Part shown: positions 1 to 10,904 of the stretch, piece after piece | Layout of the letters: every line of letters starts with the position of its first letter | How positions within the stretch are numbered: the first letter of the stretch is position 1 | Assembly (NCBI GenBank): GCA_037974335.1 | Contig: CM075760.1 | Location: 37,705,609 to 37,769,608, forward strand | Source: Prionace glauca | Taxonomy: Eukaryota > Chordata > Chondrichthyes > Carcharhiniformes > Carcharhinidae | Direction: 5' to 3' | DNA: 64,000 bases | The notes under the pieces: model-generated | Database searches by the model: none | What the model was told of the DNA's origin: nothing | The model's input: only the letters and a program-made list of their open reading frames with translations | Translations under genes and position numbers: made by a program

Positions 1-287
1 GCTGGAGACAATACACACCTCTACTACCTGCGCTTGGCCCTCTCTCCACTCACATTGTCTATATCTTTAAGACTTGATACCTCTAAAGACTCACATTTCA
101 ACCGCTATTTTGTAAATTGAGTTTGTGTCTTTATATGCCCTGTTTGTGAACAGAACTTCCACTCACCTGATGACGGAACAGCGCTCCAAAAACTTCTGCT
201 GCCAAATACACCAGTTGGATTCTAACCTTGTGTTGTGAGACTTCTTACTGTACTTACCCCAGTCCAACGCTGGCATCTCCACATCAT
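1..287 (+). repeat. Penelope-like (foldback-family) retroelement 3' end, cut by window edge
   Basis: This stretch aligns by eye with the terminal unit of the two foldback elements at 28.75-29.57 and 46.69-46.96 kb. It has the same order of blocks: 'ccactcaca', 'cctgatga', 'gttggattctaac', and an end close to 'ccagtccaacgctggcatc' at about 260-280. It is clearly more diverged, so it is an older insertion. The left end lies outside the window. Assignment to Penelope-like elements is inferred from recollection of the family terminus, not from a search. Confidence 0.5.
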
Positions 288-868
288 GGTTTTGCATTGT
301 GCCAGCCGATAAATTTAAATACAACACAAAGCTAAAAGGACTCATTTGAAGTTATTGTTGCCAACTTCGAGCCAATCTGAGTCCAGGGTTGTTGATAGGT
401 CATTAGGATTTTATTAAAAAAAACACACAGAACTGCCTTCAGGGCAGATCCACCAGTGCTTGAGCCAGGAGTACAACCAGAAGCAGAGCGCGATCACCTG
501 AAGCAGTTAGATTTAACACAGACATGGAGAGAAATTATTTCTCTAAATGGAAGGTGAATCTTTTGAATTCATTACCTGAGGATACGGCGGGTGTTAGGAC
601 TTGATGAAATTGAGGAGACAGAGTCTCACCCTGGGCCATTCCAAGCTTCCTCAAACCCCAGCAGCTTCTTACTTATACTGAGTCAGCTGACCACCACATC
701 ATTTTCTCATTGGTTAGATAGCTTACAGCTTGTTCCCATTGGTCACTATAACAGATCCAATGTGAGTCTGTCGGTTGTTACATTGGTTCCATTCTAACAT
801 TCCACTCCAACCCGCTTCTCTCACGACCTGATCCCTGAAAACCTAACCAACCCAAACCCATCACTTCC
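288..868. other. No recognised feature
   Basis: I see no gene or known repeat here. Around 700-790 several ATTGG/CCAAT pentamers occur close together, but without GC-rich sequence or an exon to go with them. Short open frames in this interval have no recognisable domain. Confidence 0.4.
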
Positions 869-1440
869 CAGTTACTGTGACCCCATCAGTTCACCAGCTC
901 CTCCGTCTCTTCCTTGTTCGTGGTGTCATCGTTGCAGTGGTGTCATCAGCAAACTTGGATATCAAGTTGGAGGGGAATTTGACCATACAAGTCATCGGTC
1001 TATAAGGAGTATAGTGGGGCTGAGGACACAGTGTTGTGGGGCACCGCTTATGAGGATGATTGTGGAGGAGGTGTTTTGACTGTCCTTATTTATTGTTGTC
1101 TGTCAGGTTCAATTTGCAGAGATAGGAGCCTAGGCCCAGGCCAGAGACTTTGTACATGAGTTTCATTAGAACAATGATGTTAAAGACTGAGCTGTCGTCG
1201 ACAAACAAGAGTCAGTGTTGCAATATTGACTGTAGGGCCAGGGCGATGGCATCTGTGGTCCTGTCTTGGAAATAGGTGAACTGTAGTGGATCCAGGCAAC
1301 CTGGGAGGCTGGAACTGATTCAAGCCATGACGAATCTTTTGCTACATCACGTAATATTGGATATAAGTGTCACTGGACAATAATCATTAAGGCAGGCTAT
1401 TTGGTTTTCTTTGGTAGCGGCCTTGGTTTGAGTTTTTCTT
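869..1440 (-). mobile_element. L2-like LINE reverse-transcriptase fragment, antisense
   Basis: The plus strand reads like the reverse complement of an L2/Maui-type LINE RT region. Blocks such as 'tggtgtcatcagcaaactt' (the FADDT region) and 'tgtggggcaccgcttatga' (near the GVPQGS region) occur in family order. The copy is old and has no usable frame. The family call rests on pattern memory. Confidence 0.5.
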
Positions 1441-2012
1441 ACCTGGTGCACAGATCAGGAACTTTCCTACTGAGAGAGGACTCGCTGACCTTTACTGGTC
1501 CAGTAGGTCATAGTGGGCCAGCTGCAAATACACTGGACACATTGGACAGTAGTATAACAATGAACCCTGAAGCTTTGAAAGCAAACCCTGATAGTTGAGT
1601 TCTGTGTCATTCGAGTGTCAGATAATGATTTCTACCTGTATTGTGCGAATGGCGGCCACAACGTTGTGGTCTCTCTGCAGTGTTTTGTAAATATAACAGA
1701 GATTCTGAGCTGTCGAGGCATTAGGAACCCTCTCTGCCAACTGCTGTTAGTTTCCAGAGGAAAGGGTGAAACCAACACTGTTTGGTACCAGCCCTCCTAC
1801 AGGGGTTGTCAGTAGCTATCTGAAAGGTGACAAATTACTACATACAGGACTCCACTCTGAATTTTCTGACAGGGTTACTCCCACAACCTTCTCACTCTCC
1901 AAATCCCCCATAAATTAGAGAGATTATTTACCTGCAGCTGAGTGACGGTCAATGTTGAGGACCCCCGGAAAACTCTTTCCAAAATGTATACTATTTTGGC
2001 CCTACCATGGAG
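1441..2012. other. No recognised feature
   Basis: Nothing supportable is seen. If the GPCR downstream has a 5' exon within the window it should lie 5' of 2 kb, but no N-terminal or TM1-like exon with a donor site was recognised here. Confidence 0.4.
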
Positions 2013-2176
2013 CATCACGGTGGCACAGTTGTTAGCACTGCTGACTCACAGCATCAGGGACCTGGCTTCAATCCCAGGCTCGGGGCACTGTCTGTGTCCA
2101 GTTTGGACCTTCTTCCCGTGTCTGGGTGGGTTTCCACCAAATGTTCCACTTTCCTCTCACGATCCAAAAGACGTGT
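2013..2176 (+). repeat. tRNA-derived SINE, 5' half
   Basis: The tRNA-like head 'cacggtggcacagttgttag' with a decayed B box (around 'cttcaatcccagg') is followed by the SINE body 'cactgtctgtgtccagtttg' and 'gggtgggtttcc'. It is truncated at its 3' side where CR1 sequence begins. It lies in the presumed first intron of the GPCR gene. Confidence 0.75.
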
Positions 2177-2214
2177 TGGATCATAAAAATAAAAAGAGGG
2201 GTCTGTACTGGGAC

Positions 2215-3170
2215 TCTTTAGGTTTGTAATTTTCATAGGTGACCTGGATAAGAAATTGGAGGGATGGGTTAGTACGTTTGCCGACGACACGAAAGTTGGT
2301 GGTGTTGTGGATAGGCTGGAGGGATGTCAAAAGTTGCAGCGTGACATAGATAGGATGCAAGACTGGGCGGAGAAGTGGCAGGTGGACTTCAACCCGGATA
2401 ACTGTGTAGTGATCCATTTTGGCAGGTCCAATGGGATGAAGGAGTATAATATCTAAGCAGTGTCGAGGATCAGAAAGACCTTGGGGTCCGGGTACATAGG
2501 ACTCTCAAATCAGCCTCGCAGGTGGAGGATGTGGTCAAGAAGGTATATGGTGTACTACCCTTCATCAATCGACGGATTGAATTTAGAAGTCGGGAGATAA
2601 TGCTGCAGCTTTATAAGACCCTAGTCACATCCCATTTGGAGAACTGTGCCTAGTTCTGTTCGCCTTATTACAAGAAAGATGTGGAAGCTATTGAAACGGT
2701 GCAGAAGAGATTTACAAGGATGTTGCCAGGATTGGGTGGCATGCCATATGAGGATAGGTTGATGGAGCTTGTTTTTTTTCTCTCTGGGGAGACGAAGAAT
2801 GAGAGGTGACCTGATAGAGGTTTATAAGATGTTGAGAGGTATCGATCGCGTGGATTCTTGGAGGCTATTTCCCAGGGCTGAAATGGTCGCTACGAGAAGA
2901 TACAGGTTTCAGGTGCGGAGGAGTAGGTACAGAGGATATGTCAGGGGTAAGGTTTTCACTCAGAGGGCGGTGGGTGAGTGGAATCGGCTGCCGTCGGTGG
3001 TGGTGGAGGCAAACTCTTTGGGGCTTTTCAAGCGACTTCTGGATGTGTACATGGGATTTAATGGGATTGAGGTTTATTGGTAGGTCTAGTAGGTAGGGAT
3101 ATGATCCGCGAAACTTGTGGGCCGAAGGGCCTATTTGTGCTGTCGTGTTCCATGTTCTGTGTTCTATAAA
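2215..3170 (+). mobile_element. CR1 LINE, 3' third, sense orientation
   Basis: The fragment encodes the end of a CR1 ORF2: an FADDTKVGGVVD segment at 2277-2315 (the catalytic YADD box with F at the first position), then a segment with the '[13 protein letters not shown]'-type C-terminal block (here MRGDLIEVYKML) at 2800-2840. It ends in the family 3' signature 'gggccgaagggcc' and repeated 'ttctgtgttctat'. Frames are broken, so it is dead. It lies in the likely intron upstream of the GPCR exon. Confidence 0.85.
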
Positions 3171-3295
3171 AAGAGATTTAAGTTATTCAGTTTGTGTACA
3201 CGATATTTTTTAAAATGTTGTTCAATTTACAGTCTAAATTGTCACTTTTCCCCCTGAATCATACCTAATGTTATTCTTCATTTCCTTCCTGACAG

Positions 3296-4197
3296 TGAAC
3301 ATAATCACAATTGTGACACTGATGAGCAGAAACTGTGGTCTGTCCAAATGTGTCACTCGTTACCTGGTGGCCATGTCAGCGGGGGATCTGCTAGTTGTTA
3401 TCCTCGACCTGATATTGAGACACATTCCCATTGTTTATCAGGAACACTTTTATTTTGTGCGCTCGCTCCCCGTGTGTAACATCCACGCCGTCCTGCTTTA
3501 CGCTGCCACTGACTGTTCTGTCTGGTTCACCGTCACTTTCACCTTTGATCGATTTGTGGCTATTTGCTGCCCCAAGCTGAAAAATAAATATTGCACTGAG
3601 AAATCAGCGGCTGTGGTTCTGGGAACAGTGACAGTGCTGAGCTGTTTAAAAAACATTTCCTGGTATTTTATGTTATTAAATGGATATGGGCTGGCGAACA
3701 ATCCCTGGTTTTGTCGCTTCTCATGGGATGTTGTGGAATCTCCGGTCTGGGGAACAATTGAGTTCCTCCACAACATTCTAACCCCGTGTGTCCCATTCGC
3801 CCTGATTCTGCTGCTGAATGCCCTCACCGTCAAACACATTTTAGTGAGCAGCAGAGCCCGCAGGAGACTCCGGGCTCACAGCAGTGGGGAGAATCCCAAA
3901 GACCCAGAGATGGAGAGTCGAAGGAAATCCATAATTTTACTATTTGTTATCTCAGCCAATTTCATTCTCTTATGGTCGACATTAATGGTTTATTCAATAT
4001 GGATTCGGATGTATAATTTGGGCTACCAGTCAATAAGGTTACATCTTTTTGTTATGGAATTGGGCTTCATGCTACAACTCACAAGTTGCTGCACAAATAC
4101 TGCCATTTATGCTGTGACACAGACTCACTTCAGACAGCAGCTAAAAGATCTACTGAAATACCCCATTACTGCAATTCTTCAACTCAATACACCATAA
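3296..4197 (+). CDS. GPR139-like class A GPCR, large 3' coding exon
   Basis: This exon encodes most of a rhodopsin-class receptor resembling vertebrate GPR139/GPR142-type receptors. Residue numbers count from the upstream in-frame Met at 3268. TM1 tail is at 10-20, TM2 at 31-53 with its Asp in 'SAGDLLV', and TM3 at 69-100 with Cys70 and a DRF (variant DRY) at 94-96. TM4 is at 112-133, the extracellular-loop-2 Cys at 149, TM5 at 162-190, TM6 at 220-246, and TM7 at 258-284 with 'NTAIY' in place of NPxxY. The Met at 3268 is probably not the start: 'ttccttcctgacag' at 3282-3295 is a strong polypyrimidine tract and acceptor, and the exon then begins in phase 1 within TM1. The N-terminus must lie on an upstream exon I did not find. 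The frame is intact to a TAA stop, so it may be functional. The ligand cannot be told from sequence. Confidence 0.85.
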
Positions 4198-4693
4198 CAG
4201 GAAACTACAACTACAAGACTCCTGACTCTTTCTGTTGGGCATTCATACTGTAAACAACAAAACACCCTCACAAAAACAGAAATAGTTACAGAAAGGGAGA
4301 GAGAGAGGAGCGTGTTAGCAACAATGTGAGTGATAGAGAGAGACAAATTGGTAGAGAGAGGGAAAGGCACAAAACAAGGAGGACTTCAATTTGAAGAGTT
4401 TCTAACAGGTACAGGGAATAAAGCAGACAGAGAGAAAGAACAAAGACAGAGAAAGGCTCTCACAAAGAGAGGGAGACAGGATAGAGAGTGGAGAAAATGG
4501 CGAGGGTGATATACAGGAAATAAGAAAGGGAGACAGAAGAAGACAGGCAGGAGGTTGTTATAAAAGAGGGAAAGGGTGATGAAAGGAAAACAGGAGACAA
4601 GAAGTGAGGCAGAGGGAAAGAGCCAGACACAGAGCGAAACAGAGACATCGAGACAGAGAGCGGACAGAATGGGTAAGAACAAAGACAAAGAGA
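4198..4693 (+). other. Purine-rich GPCR 3' flank with possible polyA signal
   Basis: The sequence after the receptor stop is rich in GAGA-type low-complexity sequence on the plus strand (about 4280-4690). AATAAA occurs at 4417-4422 and could end the receptor mRNA. The opposite-strand open frames here are artefacts of the CT-rich complement. Confidence 0.45.
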
Positions 4694-5025
4694 ACAAAGA
4701 ACAACACAGCACGGGAAACAGGCCCTTCGGCCCAACGAGCCCACGCCGCCGTCCCATGGTCAGTGACCTATTCATGACTCTAGTCTATGCCTAATGTGTG
4801 AGGATCAGGGAGGTCCAATATAGGGACAATTTGTTACCCAATCAATCAGCCTAAAAGTACATTTTTGGGATGTGGGAGGAAACCGGAGTACCCGGAGGAA
4901 ACCCACGCAACCACGGGGAGAATGCGCAAACTCCCACAGACACAGGACCAAATCCATGTGTCCGCACAGCAACAGAGATAGCCTCTGAGCTGCCATGATG
5001 CCCTCGAGATGGTCCAGTTTACGCA
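4694..5025 (-). repeat. SINE with CR1-type tail, antisense
   Basis: Read on the minus strand, the element has a promoter-proximal head 'gacacatggatttggtcctg', the SINE body 'gtttcctccgggtactccgg', and a tail containing 'gttgggccgaagggcctgtt' and a 'cgtgctgtgttgttcttt' terminus. The tail matches the 3' signature of CR1 copies in this window, consistent with mobilisation by CR1 machinery. A near-identical plus-strand copy is at 37155-37487. Confidence 0.8.
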
Positions 5026-6332
5026 CACCAACGACATGAAGCAGTAGGCAACTCCCGAAGCAATATCCAAGAGCAGCCCACCACAACCTGCCGCACGCAT
5101 GCCCCTTGCTGGACTTAAGTGCCTGTGGATAAAAATTTCATTATTAAAAGACTCCATATCCCTGAGGCTAAAACTGACCCCAAGCCTACAATGTTTAGTA
5201 AGGCCTGCTATATCCCCCTATATGTAGACCGCTCATGTGGCTGTCCAAGTGACTCTTGAACAACCCTAGCGTGCCTGCTTCCACCACCTTACTCGGCAGT
5301 GCATTCCACATCCCTTCTACCCTTCGTGTGAAAAACTGCCCTCTAATATTAGTCTTATATCTAGCCCCCCTCACCCTAAGCCCGTGACCCCTCGTTCTAT
5401 CCATTTCTAATAGCGGAAAAAGCTTATCACCATCTACTCTATCTGTCCCCTTCAAAATCTTATAAACCTCTATTAGATCCCCCCTCAGCCGACGTCTCTC
5501 AAGGGAAAACAGCCCAAGTGCGTTCAATCTTCCCTCGTAAGACAAAAGTTTGAACCTTGTGTGAATTAGAACGACGTCTCTGCCTGAACCTGTGTAGGTC
5601 TGAACCTGGTGTGGGCCCGAGCCTGGGTAGGGGCCCTGTCGACATGAATACCAGCATTCGATTTGCTTTTCTAACTGATGATTGAACCTTCAGGTTAACC
5701 TTTAGAGAATCTTGAACAGGGACTCCCAGGTTCCCTTGCGCATCTGATTTTCTAAGTATTTCCCCGTTTAGAAAACAATTTATGCCTGCATTCCTCTTTC
5801 AAAAGTGCACAATCTCATACTTTTCCTCATTGTATTCCATCTGTCATCTCTTTGCCCTCTCTCTAACCTGTACAAGTCTTTCTGCAGCCCTCCCTCCGCA
5901 CCCCCCCCCCCCCCGACTTTCTCAATACTCCCTGTCACTCGATATATCTTTGTATCTGCCGCAACAGCGTCTTCATTTCATTCTTCCAAATCATTCATGT
6001 ATAGTATGAATATACATTAATGCACCGAACCCTGAGGCACACCAGTAGTCTCTGGCTGCCATCCTGAAAACAGATCCCCTTCTTCCCCACTCTCTGCCTT
6101 CTGTCAGCCAGCCAATCCTCTATCCATGCCAGGATCTTGCTCTCATCTCCATTGGCACATAACACATTTAAGAGTCTCCAATGCAGCACTATATCAATGG
6201 CCTTCTGGAAATCGAAATTAATCAGTTCAATTGGTCCTCCCTATCTAACTTCCTTGTTACCTGCTCAAAGAACTCTGACAGATTTGTCAGACATGGGCTC
6301 CCCTTGACAAAGCCGAACTGACTCAGTGCTAT

Positions 6333-6888
6333 TGTGAAGTTGTATGAATTAAGTTGTGGCAGAATGTAACATTGGTGAACGATTTAGTACACAATAAGGA
6401 AAGCTGACTGTGAACAACCTAAGACATGAAGAAGACCTGAGAAGGTCAAGACCTGATAAGGCTGACTCCGCATAACCTAGGGCTGTATGAGTAAGACAAG
6501 ATAAGGTCAGGGAGGAAGGAGTCACCGACTTTCTCCTGTTCCTTAACAGTACAGGATAAAAGTATGAATGGTGAGAGGAAGAGTTCTAGGAGGTCAGAAG
6601 GTTGTACCATGATTTATGGCACTTCTTATGATGCTTCTATTGATCAAATTCCTGAATAAGCTCTGGTCATGGAAACTGATAATGATTATGTATAATTACT
6701 GAGCTGAGTCTTTATGTAAGTGCGGACTTGAGAAGGAATTAGCACGTCGTGACAACTGCTCTCCAAACTCAAGTTACTGCCAATAGTGCATGCAGTCTTT
6801 CGTAAATAAAGACTAGTTATTTTGTCAGAATTAATTTTGTTGATTCTTTCTATCACAGTCAAGAAGGAGGAAAGTTTCCACTTCAACA
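6333..6888 (-). mobile_element. Candidate solo LTR inside the CR1
   Basis: A 556 bp block interrupts the CR1 reverse-transcriptase region. It starts TGTGAAGTTG and ends CTTCAACA, giving imperfect terminal inverted repeats. It has a TATA-like 'gataaaag' near 6555 and AATAAA at 6805-6810, which is promoter/polyA order for the plus strand, so its transcription sense may be + although the host CR1 is -. No internal region and no clear target duplication were seen. It must be younger than the CR1 it splits. Family is not assigned. Confidence 0.5.
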
Positions 6889-7956
6889 ATGTTTTATCAT
6901 CTTCTGCCGCCTCATCTTTCATAATGAACTCTAAAATATTGCCAATGACTGACGTCTGGCTAACTACCCTATAATTTCCCGTCTTCTGCTTCTCTCCCTT
7001 CTTAAACAACTGACTTTCTGGCCTGCTGGTACCGTCCCTGAGTCCAGTGATTCCTGAAAGGTCATCACCATTGCCTCCACAATTTCATCAGCTATATCTT
7101 TTAGGACCCTGGGGTGCAGTCCATTTGGTCCAGGTGATTTATCCAACATCAGACTTTTCCGTTTCCCCTGAATCTTCTCCTTAGTGACGGCCACTACACG
7201 CACCTGTGCCCCCAACCCCACGACTCTCCTGGAGTTCTGGCATCTCACTAATGTATCGAACCGTGAAGACTGATGTAAAGTAACTATTCATTTCCTCTGC
7301 CATTTCTTTGTTTCCTATTATTCCTTCTCCAGCCTCATTTTCCAGTAGTCCAATACCTATTTTTGTCTCTTTCTTACTTTTTATATATTGAAAAAATATC
7401 TTCCTATCTTCTTTTATATTACTAGCCAGCTTACGCTCATATTTCATCTTCTTCCCCTTTATTGTTTTTTTGAGTTGTCCTCTTCTCGCTTTTAAAGACT
7501 TCCCAATCCTCTGGCTTCCCACTAATCCTCATCACTTTGTATACTTTCTCTTCTGTGTTAATGTTGTTGTTGACTTGCCTCGTCAGCCATGGATGCCTCA
7601 TCCTCCCTGTGACATTGGGAATAATTTCTGCTGTTCCTCCTGAATTTCTGTTGTCCCTCTAAAAAACTCCTGCCATTGCTATTGCACTCTTTTCCCTGTT
7701 AGGTTCCCTTTCAAATCAACTCTGGCCAGTTCCTCCCTCATGTCTTTGTAATTCCCTTTATTTAATTCTGATACCGTTACATCTGACTCCAGCTTCTCCT
7801 CTCAAACTGCAGGGTCAATTCTATCATATTGTGGTCACTGCTCCCAAAGCGTTACATCACCTTAAATTTCCCTGTTCAAGTCTGCCTCATTACATACCAC
7901 CAAATCCAGAATTGGCTATTCCCTAGTAGGTTGTATCACAACCTGCTCCAAAAAAA

Positions 7957-8296
7957 CATAGAACATAAGAACATAAGAAATAGGAGCAGGAGTAGGCCAT
8001 CTAGCCCTTCGAGCCTGCCCCGCCATTCAATAAGATCATGGCTGATCTGTCGTGGCTCAGTTCCACCTTCCCGCCCTCTCCCCATAACTCTTAATCCCCT
8101 CTCTTATCAAAAACCCATCAACCCGCTTCTTAAAAATATTTAGCGAGGCAGCCTCCACCACTTCAACGGGCAGAGAATTCCAGAGATTCACCACCCTTTG
8201 AGTGAAGGAGTTCTTCCTCAACTCCGTTCTAAACCGCCCCCCCCTCTTTATCTTGAGGCCGTGCCCTCTAGTCCTACAAACATTGACACTCCACAA
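7957..8296 (-). mobile_element. Young CR1 3' end inserted in older CR1
   Basis: This carries the window's commonest CR1 tail, beginning on the plus strand with 'agaacataagaacataagaa' and followed by 'atctagcccttcgagcctgc'. The minus strand encodes the last ORF2 residues ('FTQRVVNLWNSLPVEVVEAA'). It is much less diverged than the surrounding CR1. Confidence 0.85.
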
Positions 8297-8878
8297 TTTT
8301 TTTGGGGATAACTACCTACCTGATTTTCCAAGTCCATCAACATAATGATATCCCCCATGATTATTGTAATATCAGCAGTTTTATATGCTTTTTCTATCTC
8401 GTGATGTATTTTCTGCCCACATCCTGACTGCAGCTAGGAGGATTTGTATCTAACTCCCTTCAGGGCCTTTTCATCTTTGTGATTCCTCAACTCCACCTAC
8501 AGAGATTCTCTCCCTTTTGATCCTTTATTGCTTCTTGCTATCGATTCAATTTCATTCCTTACTAACAATGCAACACCATCTCCTTTGCCAATCTGCCTGC
8601 CCTTTCGATAGGACAAATATCCTTAGATATTTAGAACCCAACCCTGATCCCCTTGAAGACACGTCTCTGTGATGCCCACAACATCCGAGTGGCCGATTTC
8701 AATGCGTGCAACAAGCTCATTTACCTTGTTCAGTAAACTGCACGCATTTGGGTACAACACACTCAGTCCTGCATTGACAACCTCCCTTCTCATACTTGTC
8801 ACCTTTTTTTTCACTCTTGCCAGAAGTTAGATTTCTGCCAGCTACTATAATCTCTGGTTTGTTATGTGGGATGCCAGG

Positions 8879-9190
8879 GACCATAAGATATAGGAGCAAA
8901 ATTATGCCACTTGCCCACTGCTCCACCATTCAATCATGGTTGTTTCTTTTTCTATATACCCATTCTCCTGCCTTTTCCCCATAATCCCTGGTCCCCTTAT
9001 TAATCATGAACCTACCTACCTCTGTCTTAGAGACTCTCAATGGCCGGGCCTCCAGAGCCTTCTGTGGCAAAGTGTTCCACAGATTCACCACTCTCTGGCT
9101 GCAGAAATTCCTCCTCATCTTTGTTATAATGGACTGTCCCTTTAGTCCGACGTTGTTCCCTCTGATTCTACTTTTTTCTCCTAGTGGAAA
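8879..9190 (-). mobile_element. CR1 3' end, older subfamily, antisense
   Basis: The plus strand begins 'ccataagatataggagcaaa' and runs through 'tgttccacagattcaccact'. The minus strand encodes 'FCSQRVVNLWNTLPQKALEA', the CR1 ORF2 terminus. It abuts the endonuclease end of the long CR1. Confidence 0.8.
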
Positions 9191-9389
9191 CACTAGTGGG
9201 AGGCCTGGTATCAACAGCTCCTCCACTCATGGAGGGGACAGAGGACTCGAAATTGGTTACTGACGACGGGCGGGAAGGGGATCAAACGTTGGAAGATTCA
9301 TCGAGGCCTCACTCGCCAGAAAGGCTCTTTAAACTGTCTCCAGTCACCAGGCATCAACTCCTAGCAGAATGTCACTCCCCCTGCTGTAT

Positions 9390-9700
9390 TATATTGTAAA
9401 TATGCTATGGATTTTGCATCAAGTCTGCGTGAAGTGAATAGAGAAAAATGCACAATTGTCTGCAGATGTCCTGGGAGTGGAGATAGGGGGCTGTTATTTA
9501 CAGGAGAGGAGTGTTGTATATATGTTGGGGCATTCCTTTCAGGGAACGGGTCATGTGACCTCAGGTGCGGGGTGAGCTGCTGGATTCTCCCAGATTGGGC
9601 AGTCAATATTTGGAGTGTTGTGTGAACAGATGGAATAAAGAGTTGTGTTCCCTGACACCTGACTGTGGAGTCGATATTGAAGACAATCCTCAGCACCACA
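9390..9700 (+). mobile_element. Possible LTR 3' portion
   Basis: AATAAA at 9634-9639 is followed about 60 bases later by 'cctcagcaccaca', an LTR-like R-U5 ending. The left border is unclear. No internal region, target duplication or coding sequence is seen. This is a weak call based on layout only. Confidence 0.3.
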
Positions 9701-9767
9701 GGACATAAACAAACGGTCTCGGACCCAGTGCTTCACAACTCTAACTGTGGCTTGAATCCTCTTTGTG

Positions 9768-10100
9768 CCCCTCTCACACTCTCCTCAAGGTGTTGACTCT
9801 TTGTCCCGGTGTCCCAGTGTTTCCTTCTCACAATCTCCACAAGGTGCTCACTGTCTATCCCAGTGTCCCAGTTTCCCCCCTCTCACACTCACCACAAGGT
9901 GTTGATTCTCTGTCCCAGTATCCCAGTGTCCCCCCTCTCACACTCTCCAGAAGGTGCTGACTCACTGTCCCAGTGTCCTACTGTCCCCCCTCACACTCTC
10001 CTCAAGGTACTGACTGTCTGTCTCAGTGTCCCAGTTTCTCCCCTTTCACACTCTTCTCAAGGTGCTGTCTGTCTGTCCCAGTGTCTCCCTCTCACACTCT
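9768..10100. repeat. Minisatellite, about 54 bp unit, six or more copies
   Basis: The unit 'ccctctcacactctcctcaa' + 'ggtgctgactctctgtccca' + 'gtgtcccagtgt' recurs at about 9769, 9826, 9878, 9933, 9987 and 10041, with a final partial unit. Units differ at several positions. Open frames running through it are repeat artefacts. Confidence 0.8.
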
Positions 10101-10295
10101 GTTTGGGGGAGGTGAAGCTCAGAATTGAAAGATGTGAATGATGTAATTGATGACTGAGAGGGTTGCATAGAAACTTTGGGGATTCTGTCGGTGGATTCAT
10201 TGTGAACGTTGAAATCTGAATAAACTGAGACACCAGATGGAAAAGCCATAGTTTGTCCATGCATTTTAGATTAAAGAAAGCACTACTGTACATGT

Positions 10296-10368
10296 GTGCG
10301 GCTAGCTCAGTCGGTAGAGCATGAGACTCTTAGTCTCAGGGTCGTGGGTTCGAGCCCCGCGTTAGGCG
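10296..10368 (+). tRNA. tRNA-Lys (CTT)
   Basis: A 73-base cloverleaf with D arm 'gctcagtcggtagagc', anticodon stem-loop TGAGA-CTCTTAG-TCTCA (anticodon CTT), and T arm GTGGG-TTCGAGC-CCCGC. Box A and box B (GGTTCGAGCCC) are intact, and a TTTT terminator is at 10375-10378. The acceptor stem (GTGCGGC/GTTAGGC) has two mispairs compared with the usual GCCCGGC, so the gene may be weakened. Confidence 0.8.
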
Positions 10369-10904
10369 TCATTCTTTTCAGACTTTGACTCATTCCTAGG
10401 TGAATTCCAGATCTCCGTTCCTCAGAAGTGTCACGGCTCAATCTGAGTTCCTCTCTCCTTTCTCCGTTGCTCATCTCACAGTTGTGAATGAAAACTGCCT
10501 CCAGATAACTGGAAGGCGGTACCTTTAGCTCTGAACTCAGCGAGAGGTTTTGTTCCCATTTATTATGAGATTTGAACCCAGATCTGAGAGATTGTGTCAG
10601 AGCAAACAACAATCATCTCCATTGTAATTCAATCACTTCAGCCTTCCATCCTATAAAAAGACTATTAGTACTTTCCTCCTCTCCCTCTCTATTTTCCTTG
10701 ACTCTGTACTTGTCTGTAAACCATTAAATCATCAATTTCTTCCAGTTAGGGTCAAAGGTCAGCAACCTGTATCATTCCCTCTCTTTCCCTCCACAGAAAC
10801 TGTTGAAACTGATGAATCTTCCAGCATTTTCCGTTTTGAGGTGGGATTTGCAGCAACTACAATTCCTTCTTTTGGATCACAGTGGATCACTTTTCTCTGA
10901 CTGA
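10369..10904. other. No recognised feature
   Basis: Only the Pol III terminator just after the tRNA-Lys is noted. The rest shows no gene or known repeat. Confidence 0.4.

Larger units (their letters stand above)
5195..8880 (-). mobile_element. Long CR1 LINE, antisense, nested with younger insertions
   Basis: Minus-strand ORF2 pieces appear in correct order across 3.7 kb. At 8623-8814 is an endonuclease N-terminus with 'PNACSLLNKVNELVARI' and 'GITETCL'. At 7181-7522 is the linker with 'RKIFFQYIKSKKE'. At 6964-7248 is 'DKSPGPNGLHPRVLKDIADE', and at 5995-6189 'ILAWIEDWLADRRQRVG'. At 5195-5545 is the C-terminus '[16 protein letters not shown]'. The frames are broken many times. It is split by an LTR (6333-6888) and by a younger CR1 3' end (7957-8296). 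A poly-C tract of 14 lies near 5901. Confidence 0.85.

Noticed and set aside
3268-3295. Met at 3268 as the receptor start
   Set aside because: The bases up to 3295 form a polypyrimidine tract and AG acceptor, and family members have an N-terminus and complete TM1 before this point.
9768-10100. CRISPR-like array
   Set aside because: Units are contiguous and diverge evenly, with no constant repeat and variable spacer; this is a eukaryotic minisatellite.
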